Shown one piece after another: positions 46,298 to 56,300 of a stretch of 64,000 bases of DNA. Source of the stretch: Alteromonas sp. a30 (GTDB lineage Bacteria; Pseudomonadota; Gammaproteobacteria; Enterobacterales; Alteromonadaceae); the NCBI RefSeq assembly GCF_026788005.1, contig NZ_JABEPE010000018.1:1-64000 (forward strand). Reading direction: 5' to 3'. The notes under the pieces were generated by a model. The model worked only from the letters and a program-made list of their open reading frames with translations, did no database searches and was not told the DNA's origin. A program made the position numbers and the translations under genes. Numbering within the stretch: position 1 is the first letter of the stretch; the number at the start of each line of letters is the position of its first letter.

Positions 46298-46957
46298 ATG
46301 AGTGCTCAAGTAATAGTCGCTGATGATCATCCCTTATTTCGAAGCGCTCTTGTTCAAGCTGTAAAATCAGTCCTTCAAAGCAATATACTTCAAGCTGCAA
46401 ATTTCAACGAAGTTGTTACCCTATTGGAATCAAGCCCTGACGTCGAGCTGGTGTTGCTTGATCTAAATATGCCGGGTAATGATGGGTTAACAGGCTTAAC
46501 GTCTATCTTAAACGCATTTCCAGGCGTGCTGGTTATTGTGGTTTCGGCGCAAGAGGACCCATACACAATTCGCCGTGCAATGGATTTTGGAGCCAGTGGC
46601 TTTGTGCCTAAATCCTCTCCTATTGATGTTTTATCAGAGGCGGTCGAAACCGTCTTGGAAGGCGGGACTTGGCTCCCTGAGAATATTAGTCTTCAGCTTC
46701 AGCATATCGATGGGGATGAGTCTCAAGCTTTTGCTGAAAAACTTAAATTGTTGACGCCACATCAGTTTAGCGTACTCAAATTGTTAGCCGATGGATTATT
46801 GAATAAGCAAATCGCTTATGAACTCAACGTTCAAGAAACCACCATAAAGCAACATGTTTCTGCTGTTCTGAAAAAACTCGAAGTTAATAATCGCACACAA
46901 GCGGGAGTGATTTTTAAACAAGCCATGGGAACCGATAACTCCAAAGAAGCGAATTAA
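46298..46957 (+). CDS. CrbR-like LuxR-family response regulator
   Basis: A 219-residue NarL/FixJ-type regulator. The receiver has the acid pair DD (residues 9-10), phospho-acceptor Asp55 (LLDLNMPG) and a conserved Lys (VPKSS, near 105). The LuxR HTH lies at about 150-210 (LTPHQFSVLKLLADGLLNKQIAYELNVQETTIKQH). It resembles CrbR/AgmR regulators that pair with PutP-type sensor kinases to activate acetyl-CoA synthetase and acetate use. The candidate partner kinase is at 49958-53314, 3 kb away on the other strand. Pairing is inference. Confidence 0.85.
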   Translation: MSAQVIVADDHPLFRSALVQAVKSVLQSNILQAANFNEVVTLLESSPDVELVLLDLNMPGNDGLTGLTSILNAFPGVLVIVVSAQEDPYTIRRAMDFGASGFVPKSSPIDVLSEAVETVLEGGTWLPENISLQLQHIDGDESQAFAEKLKLLTPHQFSVLKLLADGLLNKQIAYELNVQETTIKQHVSAVLKKLEVNNRTQAGVIFKQAMGTDNSKEAN

Positions 46958-47078
46958 TCCGTTAATTAAATACCCTGATTTTCTCCTACATTTGAACAAG
47001 TTCTCGCCAGCACGGCTCTGTACTATCTAATCTCTCTTATTTTGTTTTAATTTATCCAACCACATTTGGAGAAATCGA

Positions 47079-47442
47079 GTGAACACTCAGGGAAATGTTA
47101 TTTTGTCGATCCGTTTGCACTTAAGAAGGACCCTTCGTCGCAGCTTGGTTATGGGTCTATCAAAAAAGAAGCAAAGCGGGGCATTCCCCCACTATTTTGA
47201 GTGGGCAGAAACTTTCTTGTTGCGCTTTTAGCGGCGTTGGGAAGATCGCAAGAAATTCGCAGTAATAATGAGCTCACCCTCAAGCAAGTTGATATTGCTA
47301 TGTTGTTGTGGCATCAAGATAGGCAAACTCATAGGGGAAAAACAGGGTTTCAGACTTCATCTTGAAGTGGCGTTTACGACAGTATCAAGAACTATTGAGC
47401 GCCATGCTTGCAGGAAAACAAGCTAAGGTTAGCCATCTCTAA
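47079..47442 (+). pseudogene. Decayed small gene with two frameshifts (unknown family)
   Basis: A good ribosome site (TTTGGAGA) precedes GTG 47079. The frame runs about 50 codons (MNTQGNVILSIRLHLRRTLR onward, through FEWAETFLLR) to a TAG at 47229. Coding continuity resumes in a second frame (LLAALGRSQEIRSNNELTLK, VDIAMLLWHQDRQTHRG) and then in the third (DFILKWRLRQYQELLSAMLA, then GKQAKVSHL, stop at 47440-47442). Joined together they give a basic protein of about 120 residues. The three pieces are each protein-like and consecutive, so this is a once-functional gene with two frameshifts. Family not recognised. Confidence 0.6.
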
Positions 47443-47463
47443 TGTTTTATCAGGAAGGAGCGA

Positions 47464-47779
47464 ATGAATGACGATATTCAATCTGTTTTTGAGTACATTT
47501 TGTCTCAACTTTCAATTGAGTATGAAGACGCAGCGTCTTAGTTAATCGATGTAATCAATTCAGTATTGTCACAACGAAGCGAGGCGTTGCAAGAATTAGT
47601 CAATGCTTTATGAGCGGGTGAAATTTCATTAGATGAATATGAAATTGAGGTAGAAAGAGAAAAGCAAATCATCAATGCCCAAATGATAACATTGGAAATT
47701 CACGCGAGGGCATCTTTGCAAAAAAGTGATTAATGCAGCATTTAATAGGTTAACGGCGAATGTGGCGGGTAATTTATAA
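47464..47779 (+). pseudogene. Decayed small gene with in-frame TAG and TGA and one frameshift
   Basis: GAAGGAG precedes ATG 47464. The frame reads MNDDIQSVFEYILSQLSIEY..., is stopped by TAG at 47539 and TGA at 47611, yet remains clearly coding (LIDVINSVLSQRSEALQELV, then GEISLDEYEIEVEREKQIIN). It ends at TAA 47731 after a run of six A. With one A removed from that run the reading continues VINAAFNRLTANVAGNL to TAA 47777. The intact product would be about 104 residues, acidic and helical. Function unknown. It follows the decayed gene at 47079 by 21 bp and was probably its operon partner. Confidence 0.6.
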
Positions 47780-48322
47780 CACGATTTTGATATGTGCTTA
47801 AAGACAAGGATGTATTTAGAGGTGTATTCAAAAAAATTCTATTTAAGATCCAACTTACGTTCGAAGGTTTTTTATTATTCGCTTTTTTCATAAAGAAATA
47901 AATCAATCTCTCAAATCTATTTTCCTCCAAGCTCTTTTTATGTTCGTTATTTTCTTGCCAACTATTACTTTCCTGCTAGGTGTGGGTAATAAATTTGTCT
48001 CAAAGGTCTTAATGTTTAACGTGTGAGTCCTAAATTTATACCTTTTATCTATTTCTAATATTAGTGATTTTATACGAAAAACTTTAACCAAAATTCGAAA
48101 ACCGCATAGATTCACCCGATTAAAGTCGGTTTGATTATTTTAATTTTGAGGCTCCCTATGAGTAAGTGCGAAATAATTAAGGGAGCCTTGAAAAGTGCAT
48201 AACTAGAGGAAATAGCAATCACATACGTGAAAAATTAGTAATCCATTTCTTTCAGTATATGTTGCGTTCAAAGCTTCCCTTTCGCCTTTAATTCTTAAAG
48301 AGCTAAAACGGAATCTTGTCAA
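47780..48322. other. AT-rich intergenic region upstream of the AAA/AraC gene
   Basis: 543 bp with lower G+C than its surroundings and no credible gene. Short minus-strand frames (47742-47930, 47903-48115) are AT-composition artefacts. The inverted repeat at 48149-48188 is the only structure seen. Confidence 0.45.
48149..48188. repeat. Inverted repeat, 9 bp arms
   Basis: AGGCTCCCT (48149-48157) and AGGGAGCCT (48180-48188) are perfectly complementary around a 22-base loop, about 135 bp upstream of the AAA/AraC regulator. There is no T-tract, so it is a possible operator, end of a lost element, or RNA hairpin. Confidence 0.35.
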
Positions 48323-49828
48323 ATGAACGAAGAATATACCGAAATCAGTCAAGCCTTTTCAGTTGGAAAATTTAGTGTTTTGCAGCATCAGTTAACACAA
48401 ACACTTTCAGACAATAACTTTGAGTCCGCTTCCATCCGACTTATCGATAGTAGTTTTGACAATGTCATTCCGAGTGAAATCCGGTTTGGCTGTGAAAGCG
48501 AGCCGCATTCTAACTTTGTTTCTTACCCCATTTTGTATCGAAAAAGGAAACTTGGGGATTTACGACTTCAAGAAAGGCAAGTGAGCGATCCCAGAAACCG
48601 GGAAGTGCCAGCACTAGCTAAACGTATCGCATTGATATTAAAACGCTTTCAAGCGACTGAGTTAAAAAGTCATTATATTGGTAAAGAGTTATGCTTGGCG
48701 GGTTACAGTGAGCATTTGCTTGAGTTAGAGCATTTTATTGAGAAAGCTGCGAGTGCGAATTGTCCGGTTATTATTGGTGGACCGATGGGCAGCGAGTCCC
48801 TTGCGGTTGCTAGCGCCATTCACTGTAATAGCAGCGTGTCTGAGCAACCTTTTGTCGAAATTCGCTGCGTATCGGGTAATGATAGAACGTTTCAGATGCA
48901 AATTATGCGAGGTGTTCGACGTGCCCAAGGTGGTAGCATTTTTATTAATTCCATTGATGAGTTATCGCTGGAACAACAAAATATTTTAACGGAGTTAATG
49001 TCGTCGCAAATTCAAGCGAAAGGGGAAAACCGGCTTAGAGCGAGTGCAAGCAATGTACGGATTTTAGTCTCGACGTCTAAACCACTAGAGGGTTTAGTTG
49101 CGAGTCGCTTGTTTTCTCGTCGTTTGTATTCTGAACTTAATTTTTTACAGGTGTGGCTTCCACCGCTGGCACAACGCAAAGAAGATATACCCAGCATAGT
49201 TGAAAAGTTGCTGAGTAAATATTGTCATCCCCAAATACGCTCGTTGACGCCAGAAGCAATGACACTGTTGCAGAATTATCATTGGCCAGAAAACTATGAA
49301 GAATTGGAGCGGGTTATTGCCCGAATTAGTACCTTTGCTGAAGAAGCAACAATTGATGTCTCTGATGTGGTTGATTTTGCCCCAGAGGTGGTCGATTTCA
49401 AAAGTCTTGCGCCGAGTTTTGCCGAAAACATCCGTCAAAACTTTGAGGGGTTAGTTGATATTTTATTAAAACAAGAGTTTGAGGTGCTTCAGGGGTTTCA
49501 CCCCAGTTTAAATAAGGCCTTAGTCTTTTTAGCTGAGAATTATTGTCAGGAAATTACACTGAGCAGTTTATCGAGTAACGCGTTTATTAGTCCTTCACAT
49601 TTATCTTTTTTATTTAAGAGTACCTTGGGGACGAGTTTTAAACCTTTGTTAGCAGCAATGCGTATCGAGCGAGCTAAATCCATTTTACAGGAGCGGCCAA
49701 ATGCAAGAATCACGGATGTCTCGTTAGAGGTGGGGTTTGGCGATTTGAGCCATTTTGAGAAAATCTTTAAGCGCCTAACAGGCATGACCCCTAGGGACTA
49801 CAAAAATCATTGGAAGAAACGGTACTAA
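48323..49828 (+). CDS. AraC-type regulator fused to a degenerate sigma-54 AAA domain
   Basis: A 501-residue protein in three parts: a GAF-like N-terminus (1-115), a sigma-54 enhancer-binding-type AAA region (about 120-365), and an AraC HTH (about 400-498; ITLSSLSSNAFISPSHLSFLF and TDVSLEVGFGDLSHFEKIFK). The AAA region keeps the typical LPPLAQRKEDIP (279-290) and the C-terminal helical subdomain (YHWPENYEELERVI). However, Walker A is GGPMGSES (152-159) without the GxxGxGK lysine, Walker B is IFINSIDEL (207-214) without the DE pair, and the GAFTGA loop is absent. It should not hydrolyse ATP or contact sigma-54 but may sense a ligand and bind DNA by its AraC domain. Confidence 0.85.
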   Translation: MNEEYTEISQAFSVGKFSVLQHQLTQTLSDNNFESASIRLIDSSFDNVIPSEIRFGCESEPHSNFVSYPILYRKRKLGDLRLQERQVSDPRNREVPALAKRIALILKRFQATELKSHYIGKELCLAGYSEHLLELEHFIEKAASANCPVIIGGPMGSESLAVASAIHCNSSVSEQPFVEIRCVSGNDRTFQMQIMRGVRRAQGGSIFINSIDELSLEQQNILTELMSSQIQAKGENRLRASASNVRILVSTSKPLEGLVASRLFSRRLYSELNFLQVWLPPLAQRKEDIPSIVEKLLSKYCHPQIRSLTPEAMTLLQNYHWPENYEELERVIARISTFAEEATIDVSDVVDFAPEVVDFKSLAPSFAENIRQNFEGLVDILLKQEFEVLQGFHPSLNKALVFLAENYCQEITLSSLSSNAFISPSHLSFLFKSTLGTSFKPLLAAMRIERAKSILQERPNARITDVSLEVGFGDLSHFEKIFKRLTGMTPRDYKNHWKKRY

Positions 49829-49905
49829 AACGCCCATAATTCATCAGTATTATTCGGTTACACTAGAGCGCGTTGTATGCGAATGTAAGTCATTAATCTA
49901 GATGG

Positions 49906-49953
49906 AAAAGCCTTGTAGATTCTTCCGTTGGGCGAGCAAGGCTTTTAAATGTT
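49906..49953. terminator. Bidirectional terminator between AAA/AraC and CrbS-like genes
   Basis: Perfect 10-bp stem AAAAGCCTTG/CAAGGCTTTT with a 21-base loop, lying between two convergent genes. T-rich on the plus side and A-rich start for the minus side. Confidence 0.6.
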
Positions 49954-49957
49954 CTCA

Positions 49958-52900
49958 TTATTTCTCATCAAAAATATTCTTCAGTAAACGCTTTAAACTT
50001 GCCAGCTTCAGTGGCTTATGCAAAAAGTGTAGCCCGGCTTCTATGGCTTGCTCTCGAATTTCATCATCGTGATTGGCACTATTCAAAATAGTTGGAATGT
50101 CATGACCCACTCGCCCAAAAATACGAATGGCTTCAACATTACCCGTTTTGTTTTCATCCAGATGATAGTCAATGAGTAACAAGTCGGCTGGGTTAGCGCC
50201 AGGGGCACGGACCTGCTCAAATAGGTTATCCGCATCCTTAGCCGTAGTGACGCTGGCATTCCAAGATAAAAACAGGTCCCGTGTCGCGTCTAGCACTTGT
50301 CGGTCATTGTCGACAATCCAAATGTATTTTCCACTAAGGCTGAATTTCAGGTCGCTTTTTTTATTGGAGGCGAGTTTGGCGCCATTGTTTTGATGGAGCG
50401 GAGGCGCAATAGGATGTATTTGAGTAAAGAAAACCGTGCCTTTTCCGGGGGTTGATGCGAGCCCTACCGGAATATTGAGTAATTCACTCATTCTTTCAAC
50501 AATTGTTAGGCCAAGCCCTAGCCCTTGTTTTGATTCGGAATTTTGCAATTGCTGGAATTCTTCAAAAATTTCTTTTTGTTTATGGCTTGGGATGCCGATA
50601 CCGGTGTCCGCTACACAAATAAGCAAGTCCTGTTGACGACGTTTTACGCCGATGAGAATTTTTCCTTTTGGGGTATAACGTATAGCGTTTGAGATGAGAT
50701 TAGCAATCATCCTGCGAAACAAGGCTTTGTCTGTTTCTATCCAGTGTTTACTGGGCACATATCGCAGCTCTAAACCTTTTTGTAGGGCGACGATAGATGC
50801 TTCGGCAACCAGTGGTCCGAGAACATCATTCAGTTGAAATTGGCTCGGTGAGGGGCGGAGAACGCCGGATTCTAATTTGCTGAAGTCCAATAATCCGGTG
50901 AGCAATTCTTCTGCATTGTGTAATGCTTGTTTTAAGCCATCACTGGTTTGAGCTAAATCCGTGTTTTTGGTTTTTTCTGCCAGTAAGGATGCATATAAGG
51001 TCGCGGCATTGAAAGGCTGCATGAGGTCATGACCTGCCGCTGCCAGAAAGCGTGTTTTACTTAGGTTGGCCTGCGCCAATGCTTTGTTGGCAAGGCTAAG
51101 TGCTTTGGTTCTGTTTTCGACTCGTTTTTCCAGTTCATCTTTAGAACGTTCTAATTCTTGCTGCGTTCGAATAAGGTCGGTAATGTCGGTATAGGTGGTT
51201 ACAAAACCTCCACCGGGCATGGGGCTACCTTGGATTTCAATTGCGCTGCCATCAGGTTGGTAACGTCGGTATTTGTATCGACTGCCGTTGGTTAGGAAGT
51301 CCAAGCGTTTTTGGATTTCTGTGTTGGCGTCTATTTGCTTGCCTAATAAACCTCTGCGAGCGTTAAATTGCAAGATGGACTTCATACTCAAACCAGCTTG
51401 CAAGTAATTTTCTGGGTAAGAGAACATGGTTTCGTAGTATTGGTTCCAAGCAACTAGATTCAACTGTCTGTCAATAACGCAAATACCTTGTTCAATATGC
51501 TGCATTGAAGCTTGCAGGAGTTCTTGATTGAACTGGAATGTTTGGCTTGCTTCTTCAACCCAAACCAGCAGGTCATCAAGGGCGAGTTTTTTCTGGTTAG
51601 TTAACGTTGTCAGCAGCATACGGCTGCCGCCTTGACCTAAATATGCACTGAGTATCTTTTCCACTTTGCTCAGCATTTGAGGCGAAATATAACCCGATTG
51701 GGTTTTGTCTTTTAAAAAGCGGCGCACTTTTTCATAATCTTTCGCGGTAAGCAGTTTGGTTAGAATGTTGTGTAATTGTTCAGATTGAATGGCGACAGGC
51801 TCACCATAGTCTTGGTGTTTAACCCGTGAAGTGTAGAATGCGTTGTTAAACAATAAGTAGAGTGAAATGTTTATACCAAGACTAATTAAAAATCCTTGGC
51901 TTAAATCTGCATCGGTAGGCGCGGGCGCGAAAGCGTAAGTGTGTTTAATGCTGGGCCAAAGCAACAAGTACAACCAGCCTACTATTCCCGCTAGAGTGGC
52001 AGCCCAGAATGAAAATACGCCATTATTTTTCCAATAAAGACTCATCAAAAGGGCAGGGATAAACTGAGCGAGCAAGGCTATGGATAAAATACCGCTGTTC
52101 GCTAAAGGTTCGGTTTGCCCAACCGTTTGGTAATACAAATAAGAGACACCTATCACCAAAAGAACCGTGGTACGGCGAATCATTAACAGCATATTACCCT
52201 CAATTCCTTGTGCATCACCTGCGCGTAATTGACGTTTTAGCCAAATAGGAGTCACGAGGTTATTGGCTAGCATAATGCCCACCGCTAGCGTCGCAACAAT
52301 GATCATACTCGTTGCTGCGGCCAGCCCTCCAAGATAACCAAGGAGTGTGAAAAACGCCTGTTCCTGCTGCTGAGGTAGCGCGAGTATAAACAGGTCAGGG
52401 GAGAGTTGCGTGTCGTTGAATTGAAGGGTCCCTGCAAGTGCAATGGGCAGTACAAATAGGTTAATTGCGGCCAAGTAAAGGGGGAACACCCAGCGCGCTT
52501 TGGTGATTTCTTCTGGTGAGTTGTACTCGACGAAGTTGATATGAAACTGACGAGGTAAACATATCATCGAACAAAAGCCCAGCAACATATGTCCTAAATA
52601 GGCGAGCCACGCGCCTTCGCCTTGCATGATTTTTCGGGTGGTTTCATTGTTGCCAGCTTGAGTGATTAAGTCGAACATGCCATCGAAAATGCCGTAGCAA
52701 ATGTAAATGGCAACGCCCACGAAGGCGACCAGTTTGACCAAGGACTCAAAGGCGATGGCGGCAAGTAAACCGCTACGTTTTTCCGTAAGGTTTGTGCTGC
52801 GAGTACCAAATAAAACCGCAAAAATGGCCATTAAAATAGATATGTAAAGGCTGGCGTTATGAGAGCCATCGTCAGGTTCATCACTCAGAAATATTAAACT

Positions 52901-53314
52901 GTTGGTAAGCGCGTCTAGTTGTAACGATGTGTAGGGAACAACGCCAATTAGCGTAACAATCGTGACCATTGCTGCAATGCTGGTGGAACGGTTGAAACGT
53001 AAACTTAATAATTCTGCCAAGGAGCTAATTTGATGCTGTTTACAAAGAGCAGCTATGCGCATCAGTAACGGATAACCAACGGCAAATAGTAGAATTGCGC
53101 CTAAGTAAGTTGGGGTGAATGCCCAGCCATATTGCGCACTTTGTGTGGTCGTACCAAAGAATGACCATGTTGTGCAATGCACACCAAGTGCGAAACTATA
53201 AAAGTATGGTCGAGGTTTGCGGTTTGGTAGATATTTGTCGCCGAGATAACCAACAACAAACATCAGACCCAAATAAACAACGGCAATACCAATTAGCAAC
53301 CAGATACTAAACAC
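49958..53314 (-). CDS. CrbS-like Na+/solute symporter-hybrid histidine kinase
   Basis: An approximately 1118-residue membrane protein. An SLC5/PutP-type transporter domain of about 13 helices spans residues ~1-490 (YLGLMFVVGYLGDKYLP; HCTTWSFFGTTTQSAQYGW). A PAS domain lies at ~610-720. The kinase core has an H-box with AAAGHDLMQPFNAATLYASL, plus N, G1 (CVADTGIGIPSHKQ) and G2 (GLGLGLTIVERM). A C-terminal receiver (about 990-1115) has phospho-acceptor Asp in LLIDYHLDE. This is the architecture of CrbS, which with CrbR controls acetate use. Start GTG 53314 (GGA 8 bp upstream) matches the family N-terminus better than TTG 53338. Confidence 0.9.
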   Translation of the reverse strand: MFSIWLLIGIAVVYLGLMFVVGYLGDKYLPNRKPRPYFYSFALGVHCTTWSFFGTTTQSAQYGWAFTPTYLGAILLFAVGYPLLMRIAALCKQHQISSLAELLSLRFNRSTSIAAMVTIVTLIGVVPYTSLQLDALTNSLIFLSDEPDDGSHNASLYISILMAIFAVLFGTRSTNLTEKRSGLLAAIAFESLVKLVAFVGVAIYICYGIFDGMFDLITQAGNNETTRKIMQGEGAWLAYLGHMLLGFCSMICLPRQFHINFVEYNSPEEITKARWVFPLYLAAINLFVLPIALAGTLQFNDTQLSPDLFILALPQQQEQAFFTLLGYLGGLAAATSMIIVATLAVGIMLANNLVTPIWLKRQLRAGDAQGIEGNMLLMIRRTTVLLVIGVSYLYYQTVGQTEPLANSGILSIALLAQFIPALLMSLYWKNNGVFSFWAATLAGIVGWLYLLLWPSIKHTYAFAPAPTDADLSQGFLISLGINISLYLLFNNAFYTSRVKHQDYGEPVAIQSEQLHNILTKLLTAKDYEKVRRFLKDKTQSGYISPQMLSKVEKILSAYLGQGGSRMLLTTLTNQKKLALDDLLVWVEEASQTFQFNQELLQASMQHIEQGICVIDRQLNLVAWNQYYETMFSYPENYLQAGLSMKSILQFNARRGLLGKQIDANTEIQKRLDFLTNGSRYKYRRYQPDGSAIEIQGSPMPGGGFVTTYTDITDLIRTQQELERSKDELEKRVENRTKALSLANKALAQANLSKTRFLAAAGHDLMQPFNAATLYASLLAEKTKNTDLAQTSDGLKQALHNAEELLTGLLDFSKLESGVLRPSPSQFQLNDVLGPLVAEASIVALQKGLELRYVPSKHWIETDKALFRRMIANLISNAIRYTPKGKILIGVKRRQQDLLICVADTGIGIPSHKQKEIFEEFQQLQNSESKQGLGLGLTIVERMSELLNIPVGLASTPGKGTVFFTQIHPIAPPLHQNNGAKLASNKKSDLKFSLSGKYIWIVDNDRQVLDATRDLFLSWNASVTTAKDADNLFEQVRAPGANPADLLLIDYHLDENKTGNVEAIRIFGRVGHDIPTILNSANHDDEIREQAIEAGLHFLHKPLKLASLKRLLKNIFDEK

Positions 53315-53393
53315 GGGCGAAGTCCAACATTTAGGCAAAAAACTGCCAATATCATACCTGTATCAGGGCATGAAATGTAGCGATACCCCTTGC

Positions 53394-56300
53394 TTAGTTT
53401 GCGTGTGCTTTTGTGTCTCGATGTTGAGAATCTTGGTATAGCTCTAAGCTGGTAAAATCTTTCAGTGGTAACGGTTTGCTATAAAAGTAACCCTGAATCA
53501 AGTGACACCCTAATTGACTCATGTAACTTAACTGTGTTTCTGTTTCTACCCCTTCCACAACACAATCGAGTTCAAGGTTGCGCGCCAACATGACGATGGA
53601 ATTCACAATAGCTCGGTTTGTTTTGTTTTCCAAAGCGTGAACAAAGCTTTTGTCGATTTTGATGTAGTCAATGGAGAATCGACTTAAGTAACTCATGGAG
53701 GAGTAACCCGTGCCAAAATCATCCAGCATTAATTTAAAGCCTAACTCTCGTAATTCATCCAAACGGCGCAGCGCGATGTCTAGGTCGGCGAGTAAGGTGT
53801 TTTCGGTAATTTCCAAGCGTAATACCTTGGGAGATAGCTGATGTTTTGCCAATTGTGAAAGCAAGGTCTGACCTAACCCTTCTTGCAAAATGTGAATAGG
53901 CGACAGATTGATGGAAATGTAAAAGTCTGGCACCGTTATAAATTGCTTTTTGTAATCCACAAGGGCTTTTTCAATGGCTTGAATCGTCATGTTGGAAATC
54001 AAGCCGATTTCTTCCGCAATGGGAATGAAAATATAAGGCGGGATCAACTTGTCTGCATTAAACCAACGAAGCAACAATTCAGCTCCCACCACCTTATTTT
54101 TCTGAATATCCACAATCGGCTGGTAATAGTTAACAAATTCGTTGTTTGAACAGGCATGTTGCAAATCATTTTCTAGCGTTAGTCGCAAATGTGCTTTTTC
54201 ATTAATGTCTTGAGTAAAGTATTGGAACTCACCTCGACCTTTGTTTTTGGCATGGATCATTGCTAAGTCGGCTTTTTTAATGATTTCACTGGAACAGTTG
54301 GAATCATCGGGGTAAATGGCGATACCGACGCTGGAGGTGATGTGCACATGCAAATCATCTAACACGATGGTTTTGGATAACTGTTTTAGAACCGTTTGGG
54401 CGATATGGCTGATTTCGTTAATGTCTTTGAATTTATCAATCAAAATAATAAATTCATCGCCACTTTGTCGGGCAACAATATCTTTGTGACCGACACAGTT
54501 GAGTAAAATGGAGGAAACCTTTTTCAGTAGTTGATCGCCAATAAAGTGCCCATACAAGTCGTTTACTTGTTTAAATTTGTCGAGATCGATAAAGAGCACG
54601 GCGAAACGTGAGTTCTTTTGCTTAATTTTGTTTTCGATTTTCTCGAATAGCAATTGGCGATTAGGCAAGTCGGTTAAATAATCGTAGTGGGCTAAATGAC
54701 GTAGTTTTTCTTCAGCGTCTTTTTGCTGAGTGATGTCGGAAACCACGATTACATAATGGCAGATAATATTCTTTTTCTGAGCAATGGCGTGTATCTTGAT
54801 AAGCACTGGTGAGCGCTCACCGTTGGGGACATCAATGACTTCTTCGCCTTGCCAACTTCCTCTGGGTTTAAGGCCCGTAAGAATCTCTTTAAACTCTTGA
54901 TATTTTTCCTCTCCTAAACTTTTCAGAAGTAATGATAGGATCTCTGGAGAAGGTTTATGCTCCATATTAAATTGTTTTTGGAACGCTTCGTTTGCGGTGA
55001 CAGGAATGAGCTTTTCATCGAGAATGAGTACCCAGTCATTAATCTGCCTAAAGGCTTCGCCAAATAGCTTGGCTTTATCTTCATTCAATTTGGTTTCGGT
55101 GATATTGGTGTAAGTACCAATGACACGGGTTGCTTTTCCTTCACTGTCGTAGGCAATGACGCGGCCAATGACACGGAACCAAGGCCACTCTTTATCCTGA
55201 GTTTTCACTTGGTAAGTTGCGTCCCAATTGACACTTTCTCCGCTTAGGAATTTTTCCCATCGCTTTAATAAACCTTGAGTGTCATCAGTTTTTATTTTTT
55301 GTATTAACTCTTGCATTCCAAGTTGCAAGTGAGAGCTTTCACCATCAAATCGGCTTGGGATGAGTTCAACGTATATGGTGTCTTTTTCCAACCAGTAATC
55401 CCAAACACCGCTGTTGCTGCCAAACATGGCCATTTGCATCCGATTATGACTGGCTTGTGTTCGTTTATGTAATGCTTTGAGTTCGCGCTCTTTCGCTTTG
55501 CGGTTGACGGTGTAATTTAAGAACAAAATCAATAGGATGAGCACATAGAACACTTTTGCCGGTGTTGCTAGCCAAGGCGTATTATTCACCACCATTTGTA
55601 AAACAAGGGGTTTGCTTTTTATTCCGTGTTGCGCGGAAATAGCGCTGATGGTCAGCGTATAGTGCCCAGGTGACACGCGGGGAAGTAAAAACTCCCCTCC
55701 TAGATAATGTTCTAGATGTAATGTATGTGGACCATCAAGGTGAATATTGTAAAGTGTTCGCTCTTGCTGCCTAAATTCTAGCGTAGAAAACTCAAGTTTT
55801 AGACCGTACTGATCATAGTCTATTTCTATCGTATCTCGGGCACTGTTGAGAATTTTTGCATTTTTATCGGACAGCAAACTAATGTCACTGAGATGGATTT
55901 CGTAGTTATCTTTTTTGAATTGATCAATTTGAAAATGATTGGGATTAAAGTAGTTGATACCTAGCGGTGAACCAAAAGCCAAATAACCATTTTGTAGTTT
56001 AATGGAAGAGGAACCATTGAACTCAGAAGAAAGAAGGCCATCGTTGGCGAGGTAAACATCAACATGATTCCGCTCTGCATTGAATTTATACAACCCGTAT
56101 TGAGAACTTAACCAAATTTGGTTGTTTTCATCGAGTTGTAGTTGGTAAACCTGATCGTTATTGAGTTGATTGTTGACGTCAAAACGATACTTTTCTTCGT
56201 AAGTGTCACTATCTAGCCCGATTAAGCCTTCACCTGTAAAGGCAATCCAAAGGATGCCATCTTGATCAATAACCCAACTGTCGACGCTATCGTAAGCTTG

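Noticed and set aside
47464-47733. Programmed readthrough of TAG and TGA (selenocysteine or recoding)
   Set aside because: The adjacent gene is also broken by frameshifts and this one needs a further frameshift, so decay explains all lesions. No SECIS-like hairpin was seen after the TGA.
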